Positions 1 through 6,781 of a stretch of 21,336 nucleotides of DNA are shown piece after piece (the stretch's first letter is position 1; every line of letters starts with the position of its first letter). This stretch comes from Dinghuibacter sp035492835 (lineage in GTDB: Bacteria; Bacteroidota; Bacteroidia; Chitinophagales; Chitinophagaceae). Both the position numbers and the translations under genes were made by a program. Location of the stretch: contig NZ_DATJIY010000178.1 of assembly GCF_035492835.1 (NCBI RefSeq), forward strand, positions 1 to 21,336, given 5' to 3'. The notes beneath the pieces are model-generated. The model ran no database searches. It had not been told where the DNA came from and saw only the letters and a program-made list of their open reading frames with translations.

Positions 1-41
1 TGGAGGCCACCGGGTTGCGCGAGGTGCCGTATCCGGTCTAG
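1..41 (+). CDS. 3' end of an unidentified gene (partial)
   Basis: Reading from base 3, the plus strand gives EATGLREVPYPV followed by TAG at 39-41. The composition suits the carboxy end of a normal protein, and the stop lies 25 bases from the convergent end of the next gene. Only 12 codons are visible, so no family can be named. The other two plus frames look less protein-like. This could be chance, because the stretch is short. Confidence 0.35.
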   Translation, partial: EATGLREVPYPV

Positions 42-66
42 CCGTTTTTAGCAGCGCCAGGCGATT

Positions 67-360
67 TTAGCGCCGCCAGCCGCCACGGTTCCAACGGTAA
101 CCGTGCGCGGTATGCCCCCAGCTACCGCGCTGCCAGTGGTAACCGGCGCGGGGTCTCGACCAGTAGCCGTGGGTATATACATAGCGGCCGCCACTCCAAC
201 CCCACTCCCCGTCGATCCAGACATAGCCGGGACCGGGCGAGGCGGGTTGCACGTAGACCGGCTCCGACGGTTGGTCCGTCACATAATAGGAGCCCTCGCA
301 GCTGGCCATGACCAGCACGATGCCCAGACCCGCCAGGAATAATTGCAAAAGTCTTTTCAT
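67..360 (-). CDS. Small YXWGXW-repeat lipoprotein
   Basis: A 97-residue protein that starts MKRLLQLFLAGLGIVLVMASC. This is a lipoprotein signal peptide with lipobox VMASC, so the mature protein should begin at Cys21 and be anchored in a membrane. The rest consists of about four degenerate aromatic/Gly repeats (PGYVWIDGEWGW, GRYVYTHGYWS, GYHWQRGSWG, GYRWNRGGW). These match the YXWGXW repeat family of small bacterial envelope proteins, whose biochemical function is unknown. The C-terminal half is strongly basic. The gene begins 12 bases after the stop of the upstream LuxE-like gene on the same strand, so the two are probably co-transcribed. A functional link between them is not obvious. The family call is confident; the role is not. 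Confidence 0.8.
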   Translation of the reverse strand: MKRLLQLFLAGLGIVLVMASCEGSYYVTDQPSEPVYVQPASPGPGYVWIDGEWGWSGGRYVYTHGYWSRPRAGYHWQRGSWGHTAHGYRWNRGGWRR

Positions 361-372
361 AATAATAGATGT

Positions 373-1359
373 TTACATAGTTAACAATAAGCTGCATCCC
401 CTTATATCGCTGTTGTCCATCCTGCCCAATACTTCAAATCCCCCGTCGGGGTGGATATGTCCCAGGTCGTCGGTGCCGATGAAGGCACATGAGTACACAT
501 TGGCCAGGTCGATCACGTTAAGGGCGCCCTTCCCCCGGTGAGTGATGGTCAGCGGGTCGTCCTCCTCCCGCACGTACATCCGCATCCAGGGGACGGTGTG
601 GAATATGCCGTCGCCCTTGGAATACCCCTGGCTCAGGAGCTCGGTCATGCCGTATTCCGAATGTATCTTGTCGGTACCGAGGTGTAGCCGCAATTCGGCG
701 TGCACCTCTTCCCTGGTCAGTTCCTCCCTCCGGCCCTTCATCCCCCCGGTTTCCATCACGACTGTGTGCCTGAGCTTAAGTTGTCGCCCCAGCGTGAAGT
801 CCAACAGACCGAAGGTTACCCCGATGAGGAGCGTCGGATGACCTTCCCGTTCCAGGAAATCCAATTGTTGTGCCAGCCTTTCGTGTTCGTTTAGGTAAAA
901 CCCCCCGGCGGGATGGCCGCTTGTTTTGATCAGGCGATCGACCATGTATACCAGGGAGGAGTGCCCCCGCTCCAGGTAAGAGGGCAGTAGGCCGAGGATG
1001 CACCAGTCCTCCGGCTCACCGTAAAAATAACGGAAACCTTCCATGAACGACCTTTCGTACAGGGATGGGTCCTTCACCCAGTGACGGCTGTTTACCATGC
1101 CCGTGGTGCCGCTGCTTTCGAAAAAAAGATCGCCGGCGGGGTTAAACCCCGTCGTGATGGTATGTGTCTTAAAGAACCGGATGGGTAAAAAGGGGATGTC
1201 GGCTATCCGTCGCACGGTGGACGGGTCGACGCCCAGCGCCTGGATGTACGACCGGTACACGGGGTTTGCCTCCGCCTGGAAACGAAAGAGCGCTAGCGCC
1301 TGATCGTCAAAACTTTTTTCCGTGGTCCGGAAAATATTACTGTCGTCGAAAACGTTCAT
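373..1359 (-). CDS. LuxE-like acyl-protein synthetase / acyl-activating protein
   Basis: A 328-residue protein related to LuxE (acyl-protein synthetase), a branch of the ANL adenylating enzymes that activates a carboxylic acid as acyl-AMP. Visible motifs are the phosphate-binding loop ESSGTTGM in the first third, SEYGMTEL (the acyl-adenylate YGxTE core motif) and the late TDDLGHIHPDGGFEVLGR / DNSDIRG segment. The protein stops just after this hinge region. It therefore lacks the mobile C-terminal domain of acyl-CoA synthetases, as is usual for LuxE-type proteins. The start is taken at the Met of MNVFDDSNIF. The frame stays open 48 codons further, but that extension runs into the divergent lipoprotein gene and looks non-native. 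No luxC/luxD reductase or transferase partner and no lux genes are present. The substrate is unknown; a role in lipid or pigment acyl transfer is only a guess. Confidence 0.8.
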   Translation of the reverse strand: MNVFDDSNIFRTTEKSFDDQALALFRFQAEANPVYRSYIQALGVDPSTVRRIADIPFLPIRFFKTHTITTGFNPAGDLFFESSGTTGMVNSRHWVKDPSLYERSFMEGFRYFYGEPEDWCILGLLPSYLERGHSSLVYMVDRLIKTSGHPAGGFYLNEHERLAQQLDFLEREGHPTLLIGVTFGLLDFTLGRQLKLRHTVVMETGGMKGRREELTREEVHAELRLHLGTDKIHSEYGMTELLSQGYSKGDGIFHTVPWMRMYVREEDDPLTITHRGKGALNVIDLANVYSCAFIGTDDLGHIHPDGGFEVLGRMDNSDIRGCSLLLTM

Positions 1360-1365
1360 AATACC

Positions 1366-1373
1366 TATTTTTG
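1366..1373 (+). promoter_or_regulatory. Bacteroidota -7 promoter element for the lipoprotein at 1391
   Basis: TATTTTTG matches the TAnnTTTG consensus in all defined positions. Its last base is 18 nt before the ATG at 1391, so transcription would start about 11-13 nt before the start codon. No convincing -33 TTTG is present at the expected distance. It lies in the 31-bp gap between divergent genes. Confidence 0.55.
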
Positions 1374-1390
1374 AGTCAGAAAGACCCCGT

Positions 1391-1900
1391 ATGACCAGTG
1401 CAAAATTATGGATCGGGCTTTGTATAGCCGCGTGTCTCACGTACAGCTGCTCCAAGAATAAATATGGCGATACTCCTTCACTGAGTCTGAAGTCGGTCAG
1501 CACGAACGTGGTGCCCTATGACAGCATCCAGTCCCTGATCACCTTTACGTTCAACCTGACGGAAAAGCAATACAATGAAAACGACACCCTTTTCGTGATC
1601 ATCGACGTCCCGAATTGCGAAAAGGACAGCGCCCGGTATGTGTTCCAGATGACCTCGCTCGCGTCGGGCATCCCCCCGACCAACGTCGGCGGCGGTTTCA
1701 AGGGAACGCTCCAAGCCAGCTTCGGCAACGGTTTGTACTGGCAGGAGAACGGCGGCTACCCGGACATCGAATCCGGTTACGCCTGCAACATCGGGCCCAC
1801 CATTCAGAACGATACCTGCACCTTCAAGTTCGTCCTAGGCCATTACCAGCACTACAGCGACACGGTCAAAGCAGGCCCTATCGTGCTGCTCCATGGTTAA
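1391..1900 (+). CDS. Hypothetical lipoprotein
   Basis: A 169-residue protein whose start MTSAKLWIGLCIAACLTYSC is a lipoprotein signal with lipobox LTYSC, giving a lipidated Cys20. The mature part is Ser/Thr/Asn-rich with predicted beta character, such as SLITFTFNLTEKQYNENDTLFV split around short polar loops. It contains two internal Cys (PNCEKD, YACNIG) and a third at DTCTF. I do not recognise a family. The start is chosen at this Met because it gives a proper signal sequence and sits 18 nt behind a TAnnTTTG element. The frame is open 23 codons further upstream into the divergent gene. The 3' end overlaps the next gene by 8 bases, suggesting translational coupling to the UbiA-like membrane protein. 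Confidence 0.75.
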   Translation: MTSAKLWIGLCIAACLTYSCSKNKYGDTPSLSLKSVSTNVVPYDSIQSLITFTFNLTEKQYNENDTLFVIIDVPNCEKDSARYVFQMTSLASGIPPTNVGGGFKGTLQASFGNGLYWQENGGYPDIESGYACNIGPTIQNDTCTFKFVLGHYQHYSDTVKAGPIVLLHG

Positions 1901-2738
1901 AGGTTTTCTAAAGCTCGCGCTCGACCTACTGCTTTTCAGCTCGCTGTTCATATCCGGCTGCGCCGTCCTGATGGTGTACCAGACCGTACAGCTGCTGCAT
2001 CTGGAGAACGTCCCCGACGACCTGTACGCCTTTGTTTTCTGGGCGACCATGTCCAGCTATAACTTCCACTGGTACCTGACCCCCGCGGCGTACTCCTCGA
2101 CCGAGCGGATGGGCTGGTCGGCCAGGCATAAACGACTGGAATTGAGTCTTTTCCTTTTTTGCAGTTTGTTTGCGGCGTATTACCTGTTCTTCCTCCACGC
2201 CTACGCCGGCTGGATCGGTATCGGGGTCGTCCTTACGTTCCTGTATACCGCCCCGAAAATCCCCCACAAGCCCTTTTTCTACCTGCGGCGCATTGCCGTC
2301 GGCAAAACCCTTTTCCTGACGAGCGTCTGGACCTATATCACGGCGGCGCTACCCGTGGTCATTTCCGGCGATGCGGCGCCGGGCCCTGCGATCCTGTTGA
2401 TACTGCACCGCTTTCTATTGATCTATGCCATTTGCCTGATCTTCGACTATCGGGACCGCGACCAGGACAGGCAAAGCGGTATCCGCTCCCTGGTCGTCTA
2501 CCTGGACGAGCGGGGAAACGACCGGCTTTTTTATGGCTGTTGCGCGGCCGCGCTCCTGGATACCGTGCTGTTGCTCTTTTATCGGTTCCCCGTGGCCGTG
2601 GTGACGGCGCTGGCGGTGCCGGTACTGATAACGCTGCTACTCTACCCCGAGGGGAAGCGCAGTAAATCGGATTATTTGTTCTATCTCGTGCTTGATGGCT
2701 TGATGGCTTTTTCGGCGGTGTTCACGACGTTTCTGTAG
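1893..2738 (+). CDS. UbiA-like integral membrane protein with degenerate first Asp motif
   Basis: A 281-residue protein with about eight hydrophobic helices. The segment IFDYRDRDQDRQSGIRSL followed by VVYL (about residues 186-208) resembles the second Asp-rich motif of UbiA prenyltransferases (as in DRDDDVKIGIKS of UbiA), which binds Mg-diphosphate. At the place of the first motif, usually NDxxDxxxD, the protein has SSYNFHWYLTP, which keeps an Asn but no Asp. It may be a diverged UbiA-superfamily enzyme or a non-catalytic relative; comparable hypothetical proteins are, from memory, common in Bacteroidota. It starts inside the end of the lipoprotein gene (8-base overlap). No quinone or tetraprenyl pathway genes are nearby, so the substrate cannot be inferred. 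Confidence 0.65.
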   Translation: MVKGFLKLALDLLLFSSLFISGCAVLMVYQTVQLLHLENVPDDLYAFVFWATMSSYNFHWYLTPAAYSSTERMGWSARHKRLELSLFLFCSLFAAYYLFFLHAYAGWIGIGVVLTFLYTAPKIPHKPFFYLRRIAVGKTLFLTSVWTYITAALPVVISGDAAPGPAILLILHRFLLIYAICLIFDYRDRDQDRQSGIRSLVVYLDERGNDRLFYGCCAAALLDTVLLLFYRFPVAVVTALAVPVLITLLLYPEGKRSKSDYLFYLVLDGLMAFSAVFTTFL

Positions 2739-2790
2739 CGTCCCCGCGCCTCGTTTCGACTCCGCTGCGCCTCAATTCGGCATTATTACG

Positions 2791-2798
2791 TAGGTTTG
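2791..2798 (+). promoter_or_regulatory. -7 promoter element for the M42 peptidase-bioB pair
   Basis: TAGGTTTG is a full match to TAnnTTTG and ends 9 nt before the ATG at 2807 (21 nt before the alternative ATG at 2819). No clear TTTG lies 17-23 nt upstream. The surrounding 68-bp gap contains no terminator for the preceding gene. Confidence 0.5.
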
Positions 2799-2806
2799 CC
2801 CATTAA

Positions 2807-3928
2807 ATGACAGGACAAATGGCGAAAAAAAGCAAGGAAGGCAAGTCCGAAGCGATTGACGCAAATGCATTTAAATTTCTTCGCGAATACCTGAACACCC
2901 CTTCGCCCACGGGTTTCGAAAGCAAGGGCCAAAAGCGCTGGCTGGACTATATAAAACCCTTTATCGACGAGCACCTCGTCGACCCCTATGGGTCCGTGGT
3001 CGGCATCGTCAACCCCAAGGCGCCCTTCAAGGTGGTGCTCGAGGCGCACGCGGACGAAATCAGCTGGTTTGTCAACTATATCACCGACAGCGGCCTTATT
3101 TACCTGAAACGGAACGGGGGCGTGGACCAGCAGATCGCGCCGTCGATGCGCGTCCACATCCATGGCGACAAGGGTCCCGTCAAGGCGGTATTTGGCTGGC
3201 CCGCCATCCACACCCGCGTCGGCACGGACGCAAAGGAGGTGACCCCCAAGGTGGAGAACCTGTTCCTGGACTGCGGCGCCCGCAGCAAAAAGGAGGTCGA
3301 GGAGCTCGGCATCCGCATCGGCTGCGTCGCCACCTACGAAGAAGGCTTTGAAGAGCTGGCGTATGGCTCGCTGATCGCCCGCGCCTTCGACAACCGTGTC
3401 GGCGGCTTTATGATCGCCGAAGTAGCCCGTTTGCTCCACGAGAAAAAGAAGAAGCTCCCCATCGGATTATATTTCGTCAATGCCGTTCAGGAAGAGATCG
3501 GCCTCAGGGGCGCCGAGATGATCGCCCGCCGGTTGAAACCCGACGTGGCCATCGTTACGGACGTAACCCACGACACCAGCACGCCTATGATCAACAAAAT
3601 GATCGAAGGCGATGTTCAGAACGGAAAGGGGCCCAGCCTCGCCTTTGGCCCGGCGGTCCACAACAAATTGCTGGACGTCGTGCGGAAGGTCGCCTCTGAC
3701 AACGATATCCCCGTACAGCTCCGGACGGTTTCCCGGAGCACCGGTACGGATACCGACGCCTTTGCCTACTCCGGCGAAGGGACCCCCTCCGTGCTCATCT
3801 CCATCCCCCTGCGCTACATGCACACCACCGTGGAGATGATCCATACATCCGACATCCTGAATACCATCCGGTTGATGTACGAGACCGTACTCACGCTCAC
3901 ACCGGACACCAACCTCAAATACCTGTAA
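2807..3928 (+). CDS. M42 family metallo-aminopeptidase
   Basis: A 373-residue cytosolic aminopeptidase of MEROPS family M42 (glutamyl aminopeptidase / so-called endoglucanase relatives), which trims peptides using two metal ions. All expected metal and catalytic residues are visible: His81 in EAHADEI with Asp83, bridging Asp195 in FDNRVGG, the Glu229-Glu230 pair in QEEIGLRGAEM, Asp252 in VTDVTHDT, and His339 in RYMHTTVEMIH. Length is normal for the family. The start could be Met1 (MTGQ) or Met5 (MAKKSK). The second is equally plausible and gives a longer leader behind the TAGGTTTG element. The stop is one base from the bioB start, so the two should be translated from one message, although their functions are not obviously linked. 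Confidence 0.93.
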   Translation: MTGQMAKKSKEGKSEAIDANAFKFLREYLNTPSPTGFESKGQKRWLDYIKPFIDEHLVDPYGSVVGIVNPKAPFKVVLEAHADEISWFVNYITDSGLIYLKRNGGVDQQIAPSMRVHIHGDKGPVKAVFGWPAIHTRVGTDAKEVTPKVENLFLDCGARSKKEVEELGIRIGCVATYEEGFEELAYGSLIARAFDNRVGGFMIAEVARLLHEKKKKLPIGLYFVNAVQEEIGLRGAEMIARRLKPDVAIVTDVTHDTSTPMINKMIEGDVQNGKGPSLAFGPAVHNKLLDVVRKVASDNDIPVQLRTVSRSTGTDTDAFAYSGEGTPSVLISIPLRYMHTTVEMIHTSDILNTIRLMYETVLTLTPDTNLKYL

Positions 3929-3929
3929 C

Positions 3930-4928
3930 ATGATCCGAAACGACTGGACTATCGAAGAAATAAAGGAGATATACGACACCCCCCTGCTGGAGCTCGTATA
4001 CCGTGCCGCCACCGTTCACCGCGCCTACAACGAAACGGCGGAGGTGCAGGTCTGCACGCTTTTGTCCATCAAGACCGGGGGCTGTCCCGAAGATTGCTCT
4101 TATTGTCCCCAGGCCGCCCGCTACCATACCGGCGTGAAGACCCATGGGCTGATGCAGACCGAAGAAGTCCTGGCCGCGGCCACCAAGGCGCGCGATGCCG
4201 GTTCGACGCGCTTTTGCATGGGCGCCGCCTGGCGCGAAGTGCGCGACAACCGCGACTTTGACCGCGTGCTGGACATGGTCCGCTCGGTCAATGACATGGG
4301 CATGGAGGTCTGCTGTACCCTGGGTATGCTCACCCCCGACCAGGCGCGAAAGCTCGCCGACGCCGGGCTTTACGCGTACAACCACAACCTCGACACCTCC
4401 CCCGAATATTACGGCTCGGTCATCTCGACCCGCACTTACGAGGATCGCCTCCAGACCCTGGACAACGTCCGCAAGGCCGGCGTCAGCGTCTGCTGCGGCG
4501 GTATCGTTGGTCTCGGTGAAACCCACGAAGACCGGATCGGGATGCTCCACACGCTGTCCACCCTTCCCGAGCACCCCGAATCCGTGCCCATCAACGCGCT
4601 CGTCCGCGTCAAGGGCACGCCGCTGGAAAACAATCCTAAGGTCGACATCTGGGACATGGTCCGTATGATCGCCACCGCCCGTATCCTGATGCCCGCCGCC
4701 ATGGTGCGTCTGAGCGCCGGCCGCGCCGAAATGACCGTGGCCGAGCAGGCCTGGTGTTTTATGGCCGGGGCCAACTCGATTTTCACGGGGGAAAAGCTGC
4801 TGACTACGCCCAACCCCGGTTTTGACGAGGACCACGCCATGTTCCAGCTGCTGGGGCTGAAGCCCCGGGAGGCTTTTAAGGCGGGGCCTCCGGCCGCTGC
4901 CGCCGCTTCGACCGTTCTTGCTCACTAA
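3930..4928 (+). CDS. bioB: Biotin synthase
   Basis: A 332-residue radical-SAM enzyme that inserts sulfur into dethiobiotin to make biotin. The [4Fe-4S]/SAM cluster motif is C52-x3-C56-x2-C59 (GCPEDCSYCPQ). The second, sacrificial [2Fe-2S] cluster ligands fall at Cys96 (TRFCMGAAW), Cys128 (EVCCTLG), Cys188 (VCCGGIVGLGE) and Arg260 (MVRLSAGR). These positions agree almost exactly with the E. coli enzyme. The C-terminus ends in an Ala/Pro-rich tail. It begins one base after the M42 peptidase stop. No other bio genes are in the window, so the pathway is split elsewhere in the genome. No biotin-specific operator was recognised. Confidence 0.96.
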   Translation: MIRNDWTIEEIKEIYDTPLLELVYRAATVHRAYNETAEVQVCTLLSIKTGGCPEDCSYCPQAARYHTGVKTHGLMQTEEVLAAATKARDAGSTRFCMGAAWREVRDNRDFDRVLDMVRSVNDMGMEVCCTLGMLTPDQARKLADAGLYAYNHNLDTSPEYYGSVISTRTYEDRLQTLDNVRKAGVSVCCGGIVGLGETHEDRIGMLHTLSTLPEHPESVPINALVRVKGTPLENNPKVDIWDMVRMIATARILMPAAMVRLSAGRAEMTVAEQAWCFMAGANSIFTGEKLLTTPNPGFDEDHAMFQLLGLKPREAFKAGPPAAAAASTVLAH

Positions 4929-4970
4929 AACCGTAAAACTTCTTTTCACAAAAACGACCGATCCACTGCG

Positions 4971-5822
4971 ATGAAATCGAATTTCCGGGCGCTGCTCGTG
5001 TTTTCTCTGAGTATCCTATGTTACGCTGCCACCGCGCAAAACGGCAACAGCCAAAACGCTCCCAGCAACAGCCAGTACAATTACGAAGGCCGCCAGGGCG
5101 GCTGGTGGTTCTCCTGGGGGTACAACAAGGAATGGTATACCCATAGCGACATCCACATCAAACAACCCTCCCTGGGGAACAACTACACCTTCAAAAGCGT
5201 TTTTGCGGAAGACCACCCGGGTTGGGACGACGGTATCTTCAATAAGGCCATCAGTATCCCGCAATACAATTACCGCATCGGTCACTGGTTCAAGGACAAC
5301 TGGGGTATCGAAATCAATTTCGACCACACCAAGTACCAGGTGGCCCAGATGCAGGCCCTGCACGTCGTCGGTACCATGAACAACCAGCCCGTCAATAAGT
5401 ACATGCTCAACGACAGCCTCCTGGTCTACCAGCTCAACAACGGCGCGAACTTTTTCCTGTTCAACCTGGTCCACCGGGTCCAGATCGGGAAGCTGAACTA
5501 TAAGAATTTCAACACGTCGCTGCTGTGGAAGGCTGGCGTAGGCTTCATGGTCCCCCACGTCCAAAACACGATCTTCGGCAAAGACAACAACCAGGGCTTC
5601 CAGTTCGGCGGTCTCGACGCCGGTTTCGAAGCAGCCATGCGCTTTACGTTCTACAAATATGTCTACCTGGAGTATTGCAACAAGGTGGTCTATACGAACT
5701 ATTGGGGTCTGAAGGTCTATGACGGCACCGCGCGTCAGTCTTTCGGGACGTACGAGATGATCCTGAACCTGGGGTTGTCGCTGCCGCTAGGGCATCCGGA
5801 CAAACACAAACATGCTTCCTGA
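4971..5822 (+). CDS. Secreted outer-membrane-type beta-barrel protein (hypothetical)
   Basis: A 283-residue protein starting with a classical signal peptide, MKSNFRALLVFSLSILCYA, with likely cleavage after ATA before QNGNSQ. The mature start is Asn/Gln/Ser-rich. It then shows alternating aromatic strands, for example GWWFSWGYNKEWYTHSDIHI and WGIEINFDHTKYQVAQM. It ends with YEMILNLGLSLPLG plus a short basic tail, which looks like a small outer-membrane barrel. No specific family is recognised. It lies 42 bases behind bioB without a clear promoter of its own, so read-through is possible. A hairpin at 5847-5869 follows it. Confidence 0.75.
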   Translation: MKSNFRALLVFSLSILCYAATAQNGNSQNAPSNSQYNYEGRQGGWWFSWGYNKEWYTHSDIHIKQPSLGNNYTFKSVFAEDHPGWDDGIFNKAISIPQYNYRIGHWFKDNWGIEINFDHTKYQVAQMQALHVVGTMNNQPVNKYMLNDSLLVYQLNNGANFFLFNLVHRVQIGKLNYKNFNTSLLWKAGVGFMVPHVQNTIFGKDNNQGFQFGGLDAGFEAAMRFTFYKYVYLEYCNKVVYTNYWGLKVYDGTARQSFGTYEMILNLGLSLPLGHPDKHKHAS

Positions 5823-5846
5823 GGCCAGACGATCATATTTTACACT

Positions 5847-5869
5847 GGGGGCGCCATTGGCGCCCCTTT
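5847..5869 (+). terminator. Rho-independent-type hairpin after the barrel gene
   Basis: GGGGCGCC (5848-5855), loop ATT, GGCGCCCC (5859-5866) is a perfect 8-bp stem followed by TTTG. The T-run is short, so termination may be partial, but it lies 25 bases after the stop codon where a terminator is expected. Confidence 0.65.
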
Positions 5870-5887
5870 GATATTCAAACGACGTTA

Positions 5888-5919
5888 TTTGATTCTTATA
5901 TCGGGATCAGTTCATTTTG
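5888..5919 (+). promoter_or_regulatory. Possible promoter for the alpha/beta hydrolase
   Basis: TTTG at 5888-5891, a 20-nt spacer, then TCATTTTG at 5912-5919 (one mismatch to TAnnTTTG). A second near-match, TATTTTCG, lies at 5924-5931. The gap is AT-rich compared with the genes. Which element is used cannot be decided by eye. Confidence 0.3.
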
Positions 5920-5963
5920 GGTTTATTTTCGATCCATTATCTTACATAGACTAAAACCCTCAT

Positions 5964-6731
5964 ATGACATCCAAAACAATCGTTTTTATCCACGGCTTGT
6001 TCGTCAACCCCAAAAGCTGGATCCACTGGAAAACCTATTTTGAAGAAAGAGACTATATCTGCCATACCCCGGCCAATCCCTACCATGAGGGAGAACCCAG
6101 CGTTCTGCGGGAACACTTCGATCCGGCGCTAGGTGAACTGACCTTTGAAGAAGAGGTGGAGAACATCGCCAACCTGGTGAAGACCCTCCCTGAGAAGCCC
6201 ATCCTTATCGGCCACTCCCTCGGCGGTCTGGTGGTCCAAAAGCTTTTATCGCTGGGCATGGGCGCCGCGGGCGTCTGCATCGACGGCGTACCGCCCAAAG
6301 GCATCTTCACCACGAAGTGGAGCTTCTGGGAATCCAATTTCCCGGTACTCAACTTTTTCAAGGGTAACACCGTATTCGAGCCGAATAAGGACTGGTTCCA
6401 CTACGCTTTCGCGCACCTGATGCCCCGGTCCGAATCCGACAAGGTCTTTGACGAGCTGGTCGTCCCCGAAAGCCGCAACGTTCCGCGCGGCACCTTAGGT
6501 AAATACGCCGAGGTCGACTTCGAAGCTCCCCACCAACCGCTCCTTTTCATCGCCGGGGAAAAGGATCACATCGTTCCCGCCCCGCTGAACCTCGAGAACT
6601 TCCACGCGTACAAGGATCGCGGCAGTAAGAAGCTCTACATCGAATTCCCCGGCCGTACGCACTACATCTGCGGGATGCCCGGGTGGCAGGAAGTCGCGGG
6701 GCAGGTGTATTATTGGTTGAAGGAACTGTAA
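5964..6731 (+). CDS. Alpha/beta-fold hydrolase
   Basis: A 255-residue protein with the alpha/beta-hydrolase layout: oxyanion region FIHGLFVNPKSW near the start, nucleophile elbow GHSLGG (Ser85), acid Asp201 in AGEKDHIVP, and His233 in PGRTHYICG. The catalytic triad is therefore complete. There is no signal peptide, so it should be cytosolic. The substrate cannot be told from sequence; relatives are annotated as esterases, lipases or non-haem peroxidases. It stands alone, with a weak promoter upstream and a bidirectional terminator directly after it. Confidence 0.88.
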   Translation: MTSKTIVFIHGLFVNPKSWIHWKTYFEERDYICHTPANPYHEGEPSVLREHFDPALGELTFEEEVENIANLVKTLPEKPILIGHSLGGLVVQKLLSLGMGAAGVCIDGVPPKGIFTTKWSFWESNFPVLNFFKGNTVFEPNKDWFHYAFAHLMPRSESDKVFDELVVPESRNVPRGTLGKYAEVDFEAPHQPLLFIAGEKDHIVPAPLNLENFHAYKDRGSKKLYIEFPGRTHYICGMPGWQEVAGQVYYWLKEL

Positions 6732-6751
6732 CAGCCGTCGCTTGTAATAAA

Positions 6752-6771
6752 AAAGGCCCCTCCGGGCCTTT
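6752..6771. terminator. Bidirectional terminator between convergent genes
   Basis: AAAGGCCC (6752-6759), loop CTCC, GGGCCTTT (6764-6771). On the plus strand it is followed by TCTCATTT. On the minus strand the GC core is followed by six T (complement of 6749-6754), then ATTAC. It sits 20 bases past the hydrolase stop and 10 bases past the Rpn gene stop, so it serves both. Confidence 0.8.
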
Positions 6772-6781
6772 CTCATTTCCG

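Noticed and set aside
1360..1503. 48-codon extension of the LuxE-like gene
   Set aside because: It runs antisense through the signal peptide of the divergent lipoprotein, which has its own -7 element and a good lipobox.
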